From JALHNI01 sp031367405 (lineage in GTDB: Bacteria; Acidobacteriota; Terriglobia; Bryobacterales; Bryobacteraceae): DNA of 64,000 bases. The position numbers and the translations under genes were made by a program. This document shows, piece by piece, positions 23,310 to 32,331 of the stretch (positions within the stretch are counted from its first letter, which is position 1; every line of letters starts with the position of its first letter). The stretch lies in NCBI GenBank assembly GCA_031367405.1, contig JANLPT010000361.1:1-64000 (forward strand), given 5' to 3'. Under the pieces are notes generated by a model that saw only the letters and a list, made by a program, of their open reading frames with translations, was not told the origin of the DNA and made no database searches.

Positions 23310-24293
23310 ATGCGAATCGATGAAATTGCGGCGCTGTTGCGGGCTGCGGCGGATGGCCCGAGCGGCCCCGGCGATGGAGAAGCGGCGGGCGCGGCGGCCT
23401 TGACCGAGGCCGGGCCCCAGGACATCGCCTTTGCCAATACGGCAGCGCAGGCCTTAGAGAGCCAGGCCGGCTGCGTCATCGGGCCGCTGGACTGCCCCGC
23501 CTTGCCGGGGCGCACCGTGATCCGCGTGCCGCATCCGCGAGCGGCGTTCGCCCAGGTTCTGCGAGCGCTCTATCCGCCGCCTACACCCGCGCCCGGCGTC
23601 GATGCGTGGGCCAAAGTGGACGCCAGCGCCCAACTCGGCGCGCGCGTCAGCATCGGCGCTTTCTGTATCGTCGAAGCCGACGCCGTCATCGGCGACGACT
23701 GCGTTATTGGCCCCGGTTGCCGCATCGGCGCGGGCGTCGCGCTGGGGCCCGGCGGCCTTCTGCATGGCAACGTCACCCTGTATCATGGCGTGCGCATTGG
23801 CGCGCGAGCGGTGCTGCATGCGGGTGCGGTGATCGGCGCGGATGGCTTTGGCTTTGTCTTCGCGGCCGGACACTACGAGAAATTCCCGCAAGTGGGCATC
23901 GTCGAATTAGGGGACGATGTCGAGATCGGTGCCAACGCCTGTGTCGACCGCGCCGCGCTCGGCGTCACGCGCATTGGCGACGGCACCAAGCTCGACAACA
24001 TGGTCCACATCGCCCACAATTGCCAAATCGGCAAGCACGTGGTGATCGCCGCGCAGACGGGCCTGGCGGGCGGCGTTACGGTGGGCGACTATGCCGTGAT
24101 CGGCGGGCAAGTGGGCGTGGGGGAGCGGGCGCGCATCGAGTCGCGCGCCGTGGTCGGATCCGGCGCGGGCATCCTGACCGCTAAGATCGTGCGCGCCGGA
24201 GAGCCGGTTTGGGGCACGCCCGCCCGGCCCTTGCGCCAATACCTCAGTCAACTCGCCAGCCTGCGCCAGATAAGGAAGCTCCTCGACAAATGA
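23310..24293 (+). CDS. lpxD: UDP-3-O-acylglucosamine N-acyltransferase LpxD
   Basis: A 327-aa protein. The N-terminal uridine-binding domain (about 1-95) is followed by a hexapeptide left-handed beta-helix (VSIGAFCIVEADAVIGDDCV and onward) and a short C-terminal helix. The catalytic His is expected at H236 in NMVHIAHNCQIG. LpxD transfers the N-linked acyl chain in lipid A synthesis, the third step. It is divergent from lpxA across 21 bp, so their promoters must overlap one another or lie inside the genes. Its stop overlaps the next start by 4 bp (ATGA). Confidence 0.95.
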   Translation: MRIDEIAALLRAAADGPSGPGDGEAAGAAALTEAGPQDIAFANTAAQALESQAGCVIGPLDCPALPGRTVIRVPHPRAAFAQVLRALYPPPTPAPGVDAWAKVDASAQLGARVSIGAFCIVEADAVIGDDCVIGPGCRIGAGVALGPGGLLHGNVTLYHGVRIGARAVLHAGAVIGADGFGFVFAAGHYEKFPQVGIVELGDDVEIGANACVDRAALGVTRIGDGTKLDNMVHIAHNCQIGKHVVIAAQTGLAGGVTVGDYAVIGGQVGVGERARIESRAVVGSGAGILTAKIVRAGEPVWGTPARPLRQYLSQLASLRQIRKLLDK

Positions 24294-24706
24294 TCCTGGC
24301 GGTGGGCGGCAACGCCCGTGGCACGGGCAAGACGACGCTGATCTGCGCCATCATCCGGCAGTGTCCAGAATTGGCTTGGCACGCGCTGAAGGTGACGCCG
24401 CATGAGCACTTACACGAGTCCGGGGACACGGCGCGCTTCCGGGCGGCGGGCGCGGTGGAGGCTTACCTGCGGTCGACGGCTGACTTACCCGCGCTGGATC
24501 AAGGTAACTGGATCATCGAGTCGAACCGCATCCTCCACTTACTCACGCCGGACGCTTATATCTTTATTCAGGGTGATGATGTGGTGGATGAAAAGCCGCA
24601 ATCGCGATGGCATTTGCCCCAGGCCGATGTGATTCTGCGCGGCTGGATGCCCGCTGAAGAGCTTCCGCCGGCGGTGAGCGCGTTGTTGAACCGCTTAGTA
24701 AGATGA
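24290..24706 (+). CDS. Small P-loop NTPase, MobB-like
   Basis: A 138-aa protein starting MILAVGGNARGTGKTTLI, a Walker A motif at residues 7-16. A mid-protein Trp-Ile-Ile-Glu strand (NWIIESNRILHLL) could be the Walker B region. Size and layout resemble MobB-type GTP-binding adaptors of molybdenum cofactor maturation or small chaperone GTPases, but the lpxD-coupled position (ATGA overlap) does not confirm that. The start is the ATG overlapping the lpxD stop; a longer frame from 24209 lies inside lpxD. Substrate and pathway are unproven; MoaD-MoaE lies 3 kb away. Confidence 0.65.
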   Translation: MILAVGGNARGTGKTTLICAIIRQCPELAWHALKVTPHEHLHESGDTARFRAAGAVEAYLRSTADLPALDQGNWIIESNRILHLLTPDAYIFIQGDDVVDEKPQSRWHLPQADVILRGWMPAEELPPAVSALLNRLVR

Positions 24707-24707
24707 C

Positions 24708-25769
24708 TTACTTGGCGCGCGGCTTGTTGCCTACTTTGAGAATGGCGGCAATAGTCTTATCGCGCTCGTCGGCGGCCCAGGTGCGCTCAATCTCGGTTTC
24801 GGCCATGCCGGCTGAGCGGCCCAGCAGCACGTAAGCGGGCAGCGCGTGCGGCAGATATTTCCAACGCGCCATCTCGACGAGGGTGTCGCGCGAACGCTCG
24901 GCCAGCATCTGCATCAGTTTAGGATCGCGAACCTCGGTTAAAGTCAGCAGCACCTGCATCGCCTGCTGGCGATCGTTCCAGTCGAGCGAATGCAACATCT
25001 CGACGATCCAGGTGGGCAGCACCTGCATTTCGAGTTTAGGATCGCGGCGGGCCAGGACGCTGAAGGCGGCCAGGGAACGCAAAGCGTTGGCGCGCACTTT
25101 AGCACCGGGGTCGCGCATGGCGAGCTGCAGGTCGTTGATCACCGCGCGCTTATCGGTGACGTAGCCGATCGTGTAAGCGGCAATGGCCCGCTCCTCTTCG
25201 TCGCCATCTTTTAGCGCTTGGCGCAGCTCAGCCAGACTGGCATCGGCCAGTTGCAGCAAGCGCAGCTGCCAGCCGCGGCTCGTCTCATCCACCAGCAGCG
25301 AGTGCCCACGTGACCAATCCTCGGCGGTGGTGCCCGCGCGTCCCGCCCCCGCCATCGCCTCAATCAACTGCCGGTACGCACTGACGATGCCTTCCGGCAG
25401 CAGCGGCACGCCAGAACCTTCAAACGACGGGCGCACATCGAAGTGGAGCGACCCTTTCTCTTCAATGCCGATATACAGAATGGGCTGGCCGGGGCTGGCG
25501 CAGCAAACCGCTTCCACGCGGGCACCCACCACTCCATCCACTTCTTCCAGCTTCTCCTCCAGGTCAACGCGCGAGGCGGGCAGTGGGTCGCCGGCCTTCA
25601 GCTTTAGGTCGCGCAAGAGCCGGTCCGCCGTCAGCTTATGTACGCCGTAAAAGTCGATCGCAAAAATCCGCGGAACGGCAATCACGGTCTCGGCGCGAGG
25701 AGATGCAATGGAGGCGGAGCTAAGCGCGGCAGGCTCCTGCGCCAGCAGAAGCAGTAAGGCAATCACCAT
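24708..25769 (-). CDS. Exported protein with POTRA-like and HEAT-repeat regions
   Basis: A 353-aa protein with a short signal peptide (MVIALLLLLAQEPAAL). Residues about 35-110 look like a POTRA fold (FYGVHKLTADRLLRDLKLKA, DLEEKLEEVDGVVGARVE, then a strand ILYIGIEEKG), as in BamA/FtsQ-type proteins. Residues about 170-310 contain HEAT-like helices (LRQALKDGDEEERAIAAYTI, LAMRDPGAKVRANALRSLAA, WNDRQQAMQVLLTL). Together this suggests a periplasmic scaffold. It is convergent with the P-loop gene; the two stop codons are only about 2 bp apart. Function unknown. Confidence 0.6.
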   Translation of the reverse strand: MVIALLLLLAQEPAALSSASIASPRAETVIAVPRIFAIDFYGVHKLTADRLLRDLKLKAGDPLPASRVDLEEKLEEVDGVVGARVEAVCCASPGQPILYIGIEEKGSLHFDVRPSFEGSGVPLLPEGIVSAYRQLIEAMAGAGRAGTTAEDWSRGHSLLVDETSRGWQLRLLQLADASLAELRQALKDGDEEERAIAAYTIGYVTDKRAVINDLQLAMRDPGAKVRANALRSLAAFSVLARRDPKLEMQVLPTWIVEMLHSLDWNDRQQAMQVLLTLTEVRDPKLMQMLAERSRDTLVEMARWKYLPHALPAYVLLGRSAGMAETEIERTWAADERDKTIAAILKVGNKPRAK

Positions 25770-25875
25770 TTCATTATCGGGCTTACGACAGGCGTTGTGG
25801 CGGGCAGCCTCGAAGAGTTAACGGGCGAGGTCCAGCGCGGCCTCAGGTGGGCCGGGTCTGCACAGGGGCACTTTG

Positions 25876-28800
25876 CTATGCCACCTCCTTGCTGCCTCCC
25901 GTGGACGGGCTACTGAAGCGCTCGTAACGCTCCTCCACCAACCGCTTCACCCGCGCCATGCTCACACTCTTGATCTCGCCGTAGCCCCGGATCTGGTCGA
26001 CCAGGGACAACAGCTCCACCGCCGTTTCGTTCTCAGCGCTCCAACTCTGCGCGCACCGCTCCACCCAACCCCGGTACCAAACGATCGTCTCCCGCTCCTC
26101 GCGCCGGTGCCGGGCGTATCCAAACACGTCCCACGCGCCGCCGCGTAAAAACTTGAGCTTAGCCATCAGCCGCATCGGCCCCGTTGCCCACGGGCCCAAA
26201 TTGATTTTCTTCGCGTAACCGAACGCCCGCAAAATCGGCGGATGCAGGATAAATCCATGCCACAACGGCGCGCTGAATGTGCCCTCGACGCCAGCGAGAA
26301 ACTCGGGCGCTGTCAGCAGCCGTGCCACTTCGTACTCGTCCTTGTAAGCCATCAGCTTGTAGAGATAACGGCCCACGACTTCGCGCATCCCCGCCGGTTG
26401 CGCTTCCACAAAATCCCTCCAGCGTTGGGCGTAAGCCTCGTTCTGATACGCCGTCAACCTCGCGAAATAATCCACCTTACTGGCCACCGCCGCTAGCCCC
26501 GGCTGCACCTCCGCCTCCACCCGCGCGGCATCGCGATAATACAAGCGCCCCCACCGCAGCGCTTCCAGATTGCGCTTCGCATCCACGCCATTCAATCGGA
26601 TTGACTCTTCAATGGCCCCCAGCGTCAACGGCATCAACCCCGCTTGCCATGCCACACCCAGCAAAAACACATTCACCGCCAAATGGCTGCCGAACAGCGT
26701 CTCCGCTATCCGCGTCGCATCGACATACACGTTCCGCTCGCGCCGCGTCACCTGCGCCACTAAGTCAATATTCCGTTGCGCACCCGGCATCGCCCAACGC
26801 TGCCGGATTGACTCGGAGGTGGGCACCACATGCGTATTGATCACCGCCGCCGTGCGCGTGGCATCGGCGCATTTCAAGTTATCGGCCGCCGCCGCGCCCA
26901 ACGAGTCAAAGCCCAGAATCAAGTCCGCATTGCCCGTGTTAATCCGCCCCGCCCCGCGCCACGCATGATGGCTCAGCGTCAGATGCGACACCACCGCGCC
27001 ACCCCTTTGCGCCAAGCCTGTCTGGTCGAGCGTCGACACTTCCAGGCCATCGAGCACCGCCGCCGTGGCCAGCAACGCGTTGATCGTGATCACCCCCGTG
27101 CCGCCAATGCCCGGCGACAGAATCCGGTAGCCGCCCGCGCCCACCTTCACCATGTCGCGCGGTGCCGGCAAATCGGTCACCTTCGGCAATTGCCTCTTCG
27201 GCAATCCGGTGCCGGCCTTCACTTCCACCATCACGAACGACGGACAATCGCCCAGCGCGCACGTATAATCCTTGTTGCAAGACGACTGGTGGATGCTCAT
27301 CTTCTCGCCCAGTGGCGTCTGCACCGGTTGCAGACTCATGCAGTTCGATTGCGCCACGCAGTCGCCACAACCCTCGCAAACCTCCTGGTTGATCATCAGC
27401 CGCCGCGTCGGCTCCACGCTCTTGCCGCGCGAACGCGAGCGCCGCTTCTCGGCTGCGCACTCCTGGTCATAAATCATCACCGTCACCCCGGCGATCTGCG
27501 GCAACTCCCGCAGCGTCCGCTCGAGATCCGTGCGGTCGCGGATCTCCACCCCTTTGGCGAAGCGCGCACCGTCGTGCGCCCGCACGTCTTCCACTAACAC
27601 CACGATCTTCTTGACGCCCTCCGCCGCCAGCTTCTGCGTTAACTCCGGCACTGCCAGCACACCCGCCGGCGCTTGCCCGCCCGTCATCGCCACATGCCCG
27701 TTGTAGAGCAGTTTGAAGGTGATGTTTACCTTCGCCGCCACGCAAGCCTGCACCGCCAGAGACCCTGAATGGAAGTAAGTGCCGTCGCCCAGATTCTGGA
27801 AGATATGGTCGCGTTTGCTGAACGGGGCCATCCCGATCCACGGCACCCCTTCGCCGCCCATCTGCGTCGAAAATTCGTATCCGCGCCCCGTCTCGGGCAT
27901 CAGAATTCCCATCCCATGGCAGCCCGTGCCGCCCCCCGCTACTTGCCCCGGCAACAGCAACGTGGACCGGTTATGCGGACAGCCCGAGCAGAAGTTCGGC
28001 ATGCGCGCCGGTGCGGGCGAACCCATCACCACGGGCCTTCGCAACGCTGTCACGCGCTTCGCCAGCCCGGCCTGCGTCAGCACCCGCTCCAGAATAGTTG
28101 CGATCATATCCGGGTCCAGCTCGTTGTAATTCGGCACCAACGTCTCGCCGGCCGCATCCAGCTTGCCGATCACCCGCGGACGCTCCGGCAAATCGTACAG
28201 CGCATCGCGGAGCTGGGTCTCCAAAAACGCGCGCTTCTCCTCAATCACCAGGATCGTCTCCAACCCCTCAGCGAACTCCCGCGCAAAAGCCGTCTCCAGT
28301 GGAAACGTCATCCCGAACTTCGCAATCCGAATCCCCACCGCCTCCAGCTGCCCCGTCAAACCCGCGTCATCCAGCGCTTGCAGTAAGTCGTAGTAAGGCT
28401 TGCCCGCCGTCGCGATGCCGAGCTTTGCGCGGCCCGCGCCCTCCATCCGGTTCAGGCCATTCGCCGCCGCAAAACGTTTCGCGGCGTCCAGGCGCGGCCC
28501 AAAAGCCTCGCGCTCGGCGGCGATCGTCCAGGGTGCCAGCATTTTTGTTTCGCTCTTTTTCTGGTAATCGTCCGGCACCACGAACGCGTGCCGGTCAAGA
28601 TCCAGCTGAATGGTCGCGCCGCCGTCGCAAACATTGGTGACCAGTTTGAGGCCCACCCAAGCGCCCGAATAGCGCGACATTGCTAAGCCCGCCAAACCTA
28701 GATCCAGCACCTCCTGCGGATTGCCCGGCACCAGCACCGGCATGGCCCAGTTCATCAGGCTGAAGTCCGATTGATGCGGAATCGTAGAGCTCTTCGACGC

Positions 28801-29238
28801 GTGGTCGTCACCCGCCAGCACCAGCGCGCAACCCAAGCGGCTCGTGCCCGCCAGATTCGCGTGCCGGAAGATATCCCCGCTGCGATCGACCCCGGGGCCC
28901 TTGCCATACCAAATCCCCGCCACGCCATCCACCCTTGCCTCGCCCATGGTGCCCAGAATCTGCGACCCATAAATCGCCGTCGCGCCCAGGTCCTCATTCA
29001 CCGCCGGCCAATGGTGGATTTCATACTCGGCCAGCAGCGCCCGCTCTTTGCCCAGCGCTAAATCATAGCCCCCCAGCGGCGACCCCTCATAGCCCGAAAT
29101 CAGCGCCGCCGTCTTCGATCCGGATAGACGGTCCAGCCGCATTTGATCCAGCGGCAAACGCACCAGCGCCTGAATGCCAGTGAGATACGCCTGGCCGGCG
29201 GTCCGCGTAAATTTGTCGCTCAGTTCCAACGAGCCCAT
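25876..29238 (-). CDS. Indolepyruvate:ferredoxin oxidoreductase, fused subunits
   Basis: A 1120-aa single-chain 2-oxoacid:ferredoxin oxidoreductase that oxidatively decarboxylates aryl- or branched 2-oxoacids to acyl-CoA. In order: an N-terminal pyrimidine-binding domain (SGYEGSPLGGYD), a TPP domain (FCSGCPHNRST, GGGTGCHGMGILM), an Fe-S region near residues 615-650 (CEGCGDC, CALGDCPSF), and a gamma domain near 705 (SPGIGGTGVITINALLATAA, DQTGLAQRGGAVVSH). A helical C-terminal domain, typical of the long fused form in aerobes (DUF6537-like), follows. It is divergent from the LarA-like gene across 60 bp. The fused form is usually linked to aromatic amino acid catabolism. Confidence 0.9.
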   Translation of the reverse strand: MGSLELSDKFTRTAGQAYLTGIQALVRLPLDQMRLDRLSGSKTAALISGYEGSPLGGYDLALGKERALLAEYEIHHWPAVNEDLGATAIYGSQILGTMGEARVDGVAGIWYGKGPGVDRSGDIFRHANLAGTSRLGCALVLAGDDHASKSSTIPHQSDFSLMNWAMPVLVPGNPQEVLDLGLAGLAMSRYSGAWVGLKLVTNVCDGGATIQLDLDRHAFVVPDDYQKKSETKMLAPWTIAAEREAFGPRLDAAKRFAAANGLNRMEGAGRAKLGIATAGKPYYDLLQALDDAGLTGQLEAVGIRIAKFGMTFPLETAFAREFAEGLETILVIEEKRAFLETQLRDALYDLPERPRVIGKLDAAGETLVPNYNELDPDMIATILERVLTQAGLAKRVTALRRPVVMGSPAPARMPNFCSGCPHNRSTLLLPGQVAGGGTGCHGMGILMPETGRGYEFSTQMGGEGVPWIGMAPFSKRDHIFQNLGDGTYFHSGSLAVQACVAAKVNITFKLLYNGHVAMTGGQAPAGVLAVPELTQKLAAEGVKKIVVLVEDVRAHDGARFAKGVEIRDRTDLERTLRELPQIAGVTVMIYDQECAAEKRRSRSRGKSVEPTRRLMINQEVCEGCGDCVAQSNCMSLQPVQTPLGEKMSIHQSSCNKDYTCALGDCPSFVMVEVKAGTGLPKRQLPKVTDLPAPRDMVKVGAGGYRILSPGIGGTGVITINALLATAAVLDGLEVSTLDQTGLAQRGGAVVSHLTLSHHAWRGAGRINTGNADLILGFDSLGAAAADNLKCADATRTAAVINTHVVPTSESIRQRWAMPGAQRNIDLVAQVTRRERNVYVDATRIAETLFGSHLAVNVFLLGVAWQAGLMPLTLGAIEESIRLNGVDAKRNLEALRWGRLYYRDAARVEAEVQPGLAAVASKVDYFARLTAYQNEAYAQRWRDFVEAQPAGMREVVGRYLYKLMAYKDEYEVARLLTAPEFLAGVEGTFSAPLWHGFILHPPILRAFGYAKKINLGPWATGPMRLMAKLKFLRGGAWDVFGYARHRREERETIVWYRGWVERCAQSWSAENETAVELLSLVDQIRGYGEIKSVSMARVKRLVEERYERFSSPSTGGSKEVA

Positions 29239-29298
29239 CGTATCAGCCTGCCGTATCAGCCCCTTCAGCGATGCCCGCTCAGCGATACAATAACGGCG

Positions 29299-30567
29299 AT
29301 GGCTTTACCTCGCACCGTCCTCGTCAAACAACACTTTCCTGATCGCCGCATCGCGGACATTCCTGCTGAGGTTCAACGGCAATTGTCGGGCTCATCCTTA
29401 GGCACCAACTTGCCGCCGGGCGCGCGGGTGGCCATCGGCGTCGGCAGCCGGGGCATCTCAAACATTGCCACCATCGTTCGCGCCGTCGTGGACTATTGGC
29501 AGTCGCGCGGCATGCGGCCCTTTATCTTCCCGGCCATGGGCAGCCACGGTGCCGCCACCGCCGAAGGCCAAGCCGCTGTCCTGGCCCACTATGGCATTCA
29601 TGAAGCCAGTATGGGCGTGCCGGTGATTTCGAATTTGGGTGTCGTCAGCGCCGGCAAGACGGCTGACGGCATTGAAGCCTTTATTGACCAGCAGGCTTTC
29701 GAGAGCGACGGTATCATGCTCATCGGCCGCGTCAAGTGGCACACCGACTTCGCCGGTGCCATCGAAAGCGGCCTCTTCAAAATGATGGCCATTGGCTTGG
29801 GTAAGTTCGCCGGGGCGCAAAACTATCACACGCACGCCTTCAATAAAGGCCTCGACCACGTCATCCGCGCCGTCGGCCGCCAAGTGCTCTCCTCCGGGCG
29901 CATCCTCGGTGGACTCGCCATTCTGGAAGACGCCAACCACCGAACCGCTAAACTCGAAGCCGTCTCTACCTCCGGCATGGAAAAGCGCGAAGAAGAGTTA
30001 CTCGTGCTCGTCAAAAGTTGGATGGGGCACGTGCCCTGTCACCTCGACATCCTGATCCTCGACGAGATCGGCAAGAATATCTCGGGGGCCGGCATGGATA
30101 CCAAAGTCGCCAACCGTTCGGTCCAAGGCGGTTACAATCCCTGGCCCAATACGCCGCATTTTCAGCGGATCTTCGTGCGGGACGTTTCCGACAACACTTA
30201 TGGCAATGCGGTCGGCCTCGGCATGGCTGACGTCATCAACAGCCGCATGTTAGCCAAAATCGATTGGAAGCCCACGCGCATCAACTCGCTCACCGCCTCC
30301 ACGCCCGCCGCCATCCGCACCCCCGTCCATTTCCCCACTGACCTCGAGTGTCTAGAAAGCATGATGCCGACGGTGGGCAAGCATGACCTCTCCGAGGTCA
30401 CCATTGGGCGCATTCGCAATACTCTGGAATTGGGCTTAGTGGAGCTATCGGAGAACTTACTGCCGCTCATCGCGGGCCGCGCCGAAATCGAAGTCATCTC
30501 CCCACCACAAGCGATGGATCTGGACAGCGAAGGCAATTTCCGCTCCAAGCTTTCGCCCACTCACTAG
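29299..30567 (+). CDS. DUF2088/LarA-like protein
   Basis: A 422-aa protein related to the N-terminal domain of nickel-dependent lactate racemase LarA. The N-terminal half carries VAIGVGSRGISN, PFIFPAMGSHGAATAEGQ and GRVKWHTDFAGAIESGLFKM, motifs that line the LarA active site; the C-terminal part (ILILDEIGKNISGAGMDTKV, NVSDNTYGNAVG-like) is also conserved. Whether it binds the nickel pincer cofactor is unknown; no larB, larC or larE is nearby. I chose the ATG at 29299 because the 52 codons upstream lie over the divergent oxidoreductase start. Confidence 0.75.
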   Translation: MALPRTVLVKQHFPDRRIADIPAEVQRQLSGSSLGTNLPPGARVAIGVGSRGISNIATIVRAVVDYWQSRGMRPFIFPAMGSHGAATAEGQAAVLAHYGIHEASMGVPVISNLGVVSAGKTADGIEAFIDQQAFESDGIMLIGRVKWHTDFAGAIESGLFKMMAIGLGKFAGAQNYHTHAFNKGLDHVIRAVGRQVLSSGRILGGLAILEDANHRTAKLEAVSTSGMEKREEELLVLVKSWMGHVPCHLDILILDEIGKNISGAGMDTKVANRSVQGGYNPWPNTPHFQRIFVRDVSDNTYGNAVGLGMADVINSRMLAKIDWKPTRINSLTASTPAAIRTPVHFPTDLECLESMMPTVGKHDLSEVTIGRIRNTLELGLVELSENLLPLIAGRAEIEVISPPQAMDLDSEGNFRSKLSPTH

Positions 30568-30662
30568 TACTATGTTCTTACGGCAAGTCTGTGAGCCTTC
30601 GGTCCGCAGTATGGCTCGAGCATAACTTATGTTTCGTAATCAGCTGATCGAACCGCTAGCCC

Positions 30663-31514
30663 TTAAGGCTGCCGCACTGTCCGGAAGCCAATCATCCGCC
30701 ACGCCTGTAACGAAGGCCATCCGCCCGAACGGGCATAGCTTCGTGCATCCTGCGGCTCAAAGAAAAAGCTGCCCCCGCGTAACACCCGGTAAGCGCCCTT
30801 CTCCGGGCCCTGCGGATTCTTCTTCGCTGACTCAGCATAGTAACCCCGGCTGTACCAATCCTGGCACCACTCCATCACATTGCCGGCCATGTCCATCGCT
30901 CCGTACGGCGATGCGCCGCTGTGCGTTTGTAAGTCGCCGCGCTTGCTGCCATCGTAGTAACCCACGCTTTGCGCCGTTTCGAAAGCAGCCGAATGCGTGA
31001 AGCTCGCGTAACTCAGGTCAATGTCGTTGCCCCACGGGAAGCGGCGTTGGTCAGTGCCGCGCGCCGCCTTCTCCCACTCCGCTTCCGTGGGCAAACGATA
31101 CTTTTTGCCGGTCTTCCGGCTTAGCCAATGGCAGTAAGCTGTCGCCGCATCCCAATTCACCCCCAGCACGGGGTAAGTGTCGCTGCCCGCCGTGCCGCCG
31201 CCATGGTTATTGGCTTGCGTCCAATAAGGGCTCTGATCTTTCGGAACTACGCGATTGCCGGGCCACAGCTTCGCATCGTCATAAGCCGCGTCGTCACGGA
31301 ACTTACGCCAATCGGCATTCGTTACTTCGAATTTCCCGATGTAATAGGCGTCTAACGTCACGGCATGCACGGGCCGCTCCCGGCTTTCGCCATCGCCGAA
31401 GTTATCGCCCATTTTAAATGCGCCGGCCGGTACATAAACTAAGTCACCGTAGCCGTCGTTGACGGTTTGATCTGCCGCCATCAGGCTGCTCGCCAGAAGA
31501 ACGAAGGCGATCAC
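30663..31514 (-). CDS. SUMF1/FGE-sulfatase-fold protein, non-canonical active site
   Basis: A 283-aa exported protein (signal MIAFVLLASSLMAAD; GTG start). It has the formylglycine-generating-enzyme fold: VPAGAFKMGDNFGDGESRER, KFEVTNADW, GVNWDAATAYCHWLS, RLPTEAEWEKAARG, GNVMEWCQDWY and RVLRGGSFFF. The two catalytic Cys that true FGEs carry in the C-terminal RGGSW-N-C-x-C-R region are absent (here RGGSFFFEPQDARSYAR), so it is probably not a sulfatase activator but a member using the fold for binding or another oxidation. The GTG start directly follows the stop of the upstream hydrolase (TAAGTG). Confidence 0.85.
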   Translation of the reverse strand: MIAFVLLASSLMAADQTVNDGYGDLVYVPAGAFKMGDNFGDGESRERPVHAVTLDAYYIGKFEVTNADWRKFRDDAAYDDAKLWPGNRVVPKDQSPYWTQANNHGGGTAGSDTYPVLGVNWDAATAYCHWLSRKTGKKYRLPTEAEWEKAARGTDQRRFPWGNDIDLSYASFTHSAAFETAQSVGYYDGSKRGDLQTHSGASPYGAMDMAGNVMEWCQDWYSRGYYAESAKKNPQGPEKGAYRVLRGGSFFFEPQDARSYARSGGWPSLQAWRMIGFRTVRQP

Positions 31515-32318
31515 TTACTTGGTGCTCCCAAAGAATCCGCCCAATTGAAGAAAGTGCTTCAGCTGGTCCATCCAAGGGGCAAACTCCGGGCTGGTGGCTG
31601 CGGCGCCAAAGCCATGCCGGCCCTTCTGATAAATATGTAACTCGGCCACGCCGCCCGCTTTATTGATGTCGAGAAATAACTGTGCCGAGCCATTGGCCGC
31701 GCCGCGATCTGCCGCCGCCGACAGCAGAAACGTGGGCGGAAAGTCTTTCAGGTTCTCGTTGGGCAATGGCCGGCCCGGCCCGTAAACCATCAGCAGATGG
31801 TTGGCCTTTGACGGCAGCCGCTCGACGGGGTCGGCCGCTTGCGGATCGCCCAAGCTCGCCGACGCCGTCACTAAGCGCGCCATGCTTGAGCCGGCCGAGA
31901 AACCGGCGAAGAGAATCCGGGCCGGGTCCAGCTTAAACTCCGCCGCCCGCGATCGCACCAGCCGCAGGGCCCGGTTGCCGTCCAGCGCGCGCGCTTTGTC
32001 GTCATAGCGCGGCGATAGGCGGTAGGTGAGCACGAACGCCGTCGTGCCCCAATCGTTAAAGCGCTCGGCGACCTCCAACCCTTCCACGCCGTACATCAGC
32101 ATGATGTTCGAGCCGCCCGGCGCGATGATCACTGCCGAGCCATTGCGCTTGTTCGCGGGCGGCGCGAAGACGGTCAGAAACGGCCCGTCCAGCGGCCCGT
32201 CGCCCACCGCCAGCGGCACCTTGCCGGGCTCCCATAGATGAATATTGAAATTCGCTTCGTCGGCCCAGAGGGCCCCGGCCAGCAGGAGCGTGGCGGCCCC
32301 TTTCAGTAAATGCGTCAT
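31515..32318 (-). CDS. Exported alpha/beta hydrolase (BD-FAE/xylan-esterase-like)
   Basis: A 267-aa protein with a signal peptide (MTHLLKGAATLLLAGALWAD). It shows the oxyanion region AVIIAPGGSN, the nucleophile elbow GFSAGSSMARLV and a C-terminal His (YQKGRHGFG). Such secreted hydrolases deacetylate or de-esterify plant polysaccharides. It abuts the SUMF1-like gene with no spacing and follows the PaiB-like gene by 13 bp, so these three exported proteins likely share one transcript. Confidence 0.82.
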   Translation of the reverse strand: MTHLLKGAATLLLAGALWADEANFNIHLWEPGKVPLAVGDGPLDGPFLTVFAPPANKRNGSAVIIAPGGSNIMLMYGVEGLEVAERFNDWGTTAFVLTYRLSPRYDDKARALDGNRALRLVRSRAAEFKLDPARILFAGFSAGSSMARLVTASASLGDPQAADPVERLPSKANHLLMVYGPGRPLPNENLKDFPPTFLLSAAADRGAANGSAQLFLDINKAGGVAELHIYQKGRHGFGAAATSPEFAPWMDQLKHFLQLGGFFGSTK

Positions 32319-32331
32319 CGCCTGGAGTCTA

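Noticed and set aside
25873..29100. Many long plus-strand frames opposite the indolepyruvate oxidoreductase
   Set aside because: All are shadows of the 1120-aa gene, whose cofactor motifs leave no doubt about strand.
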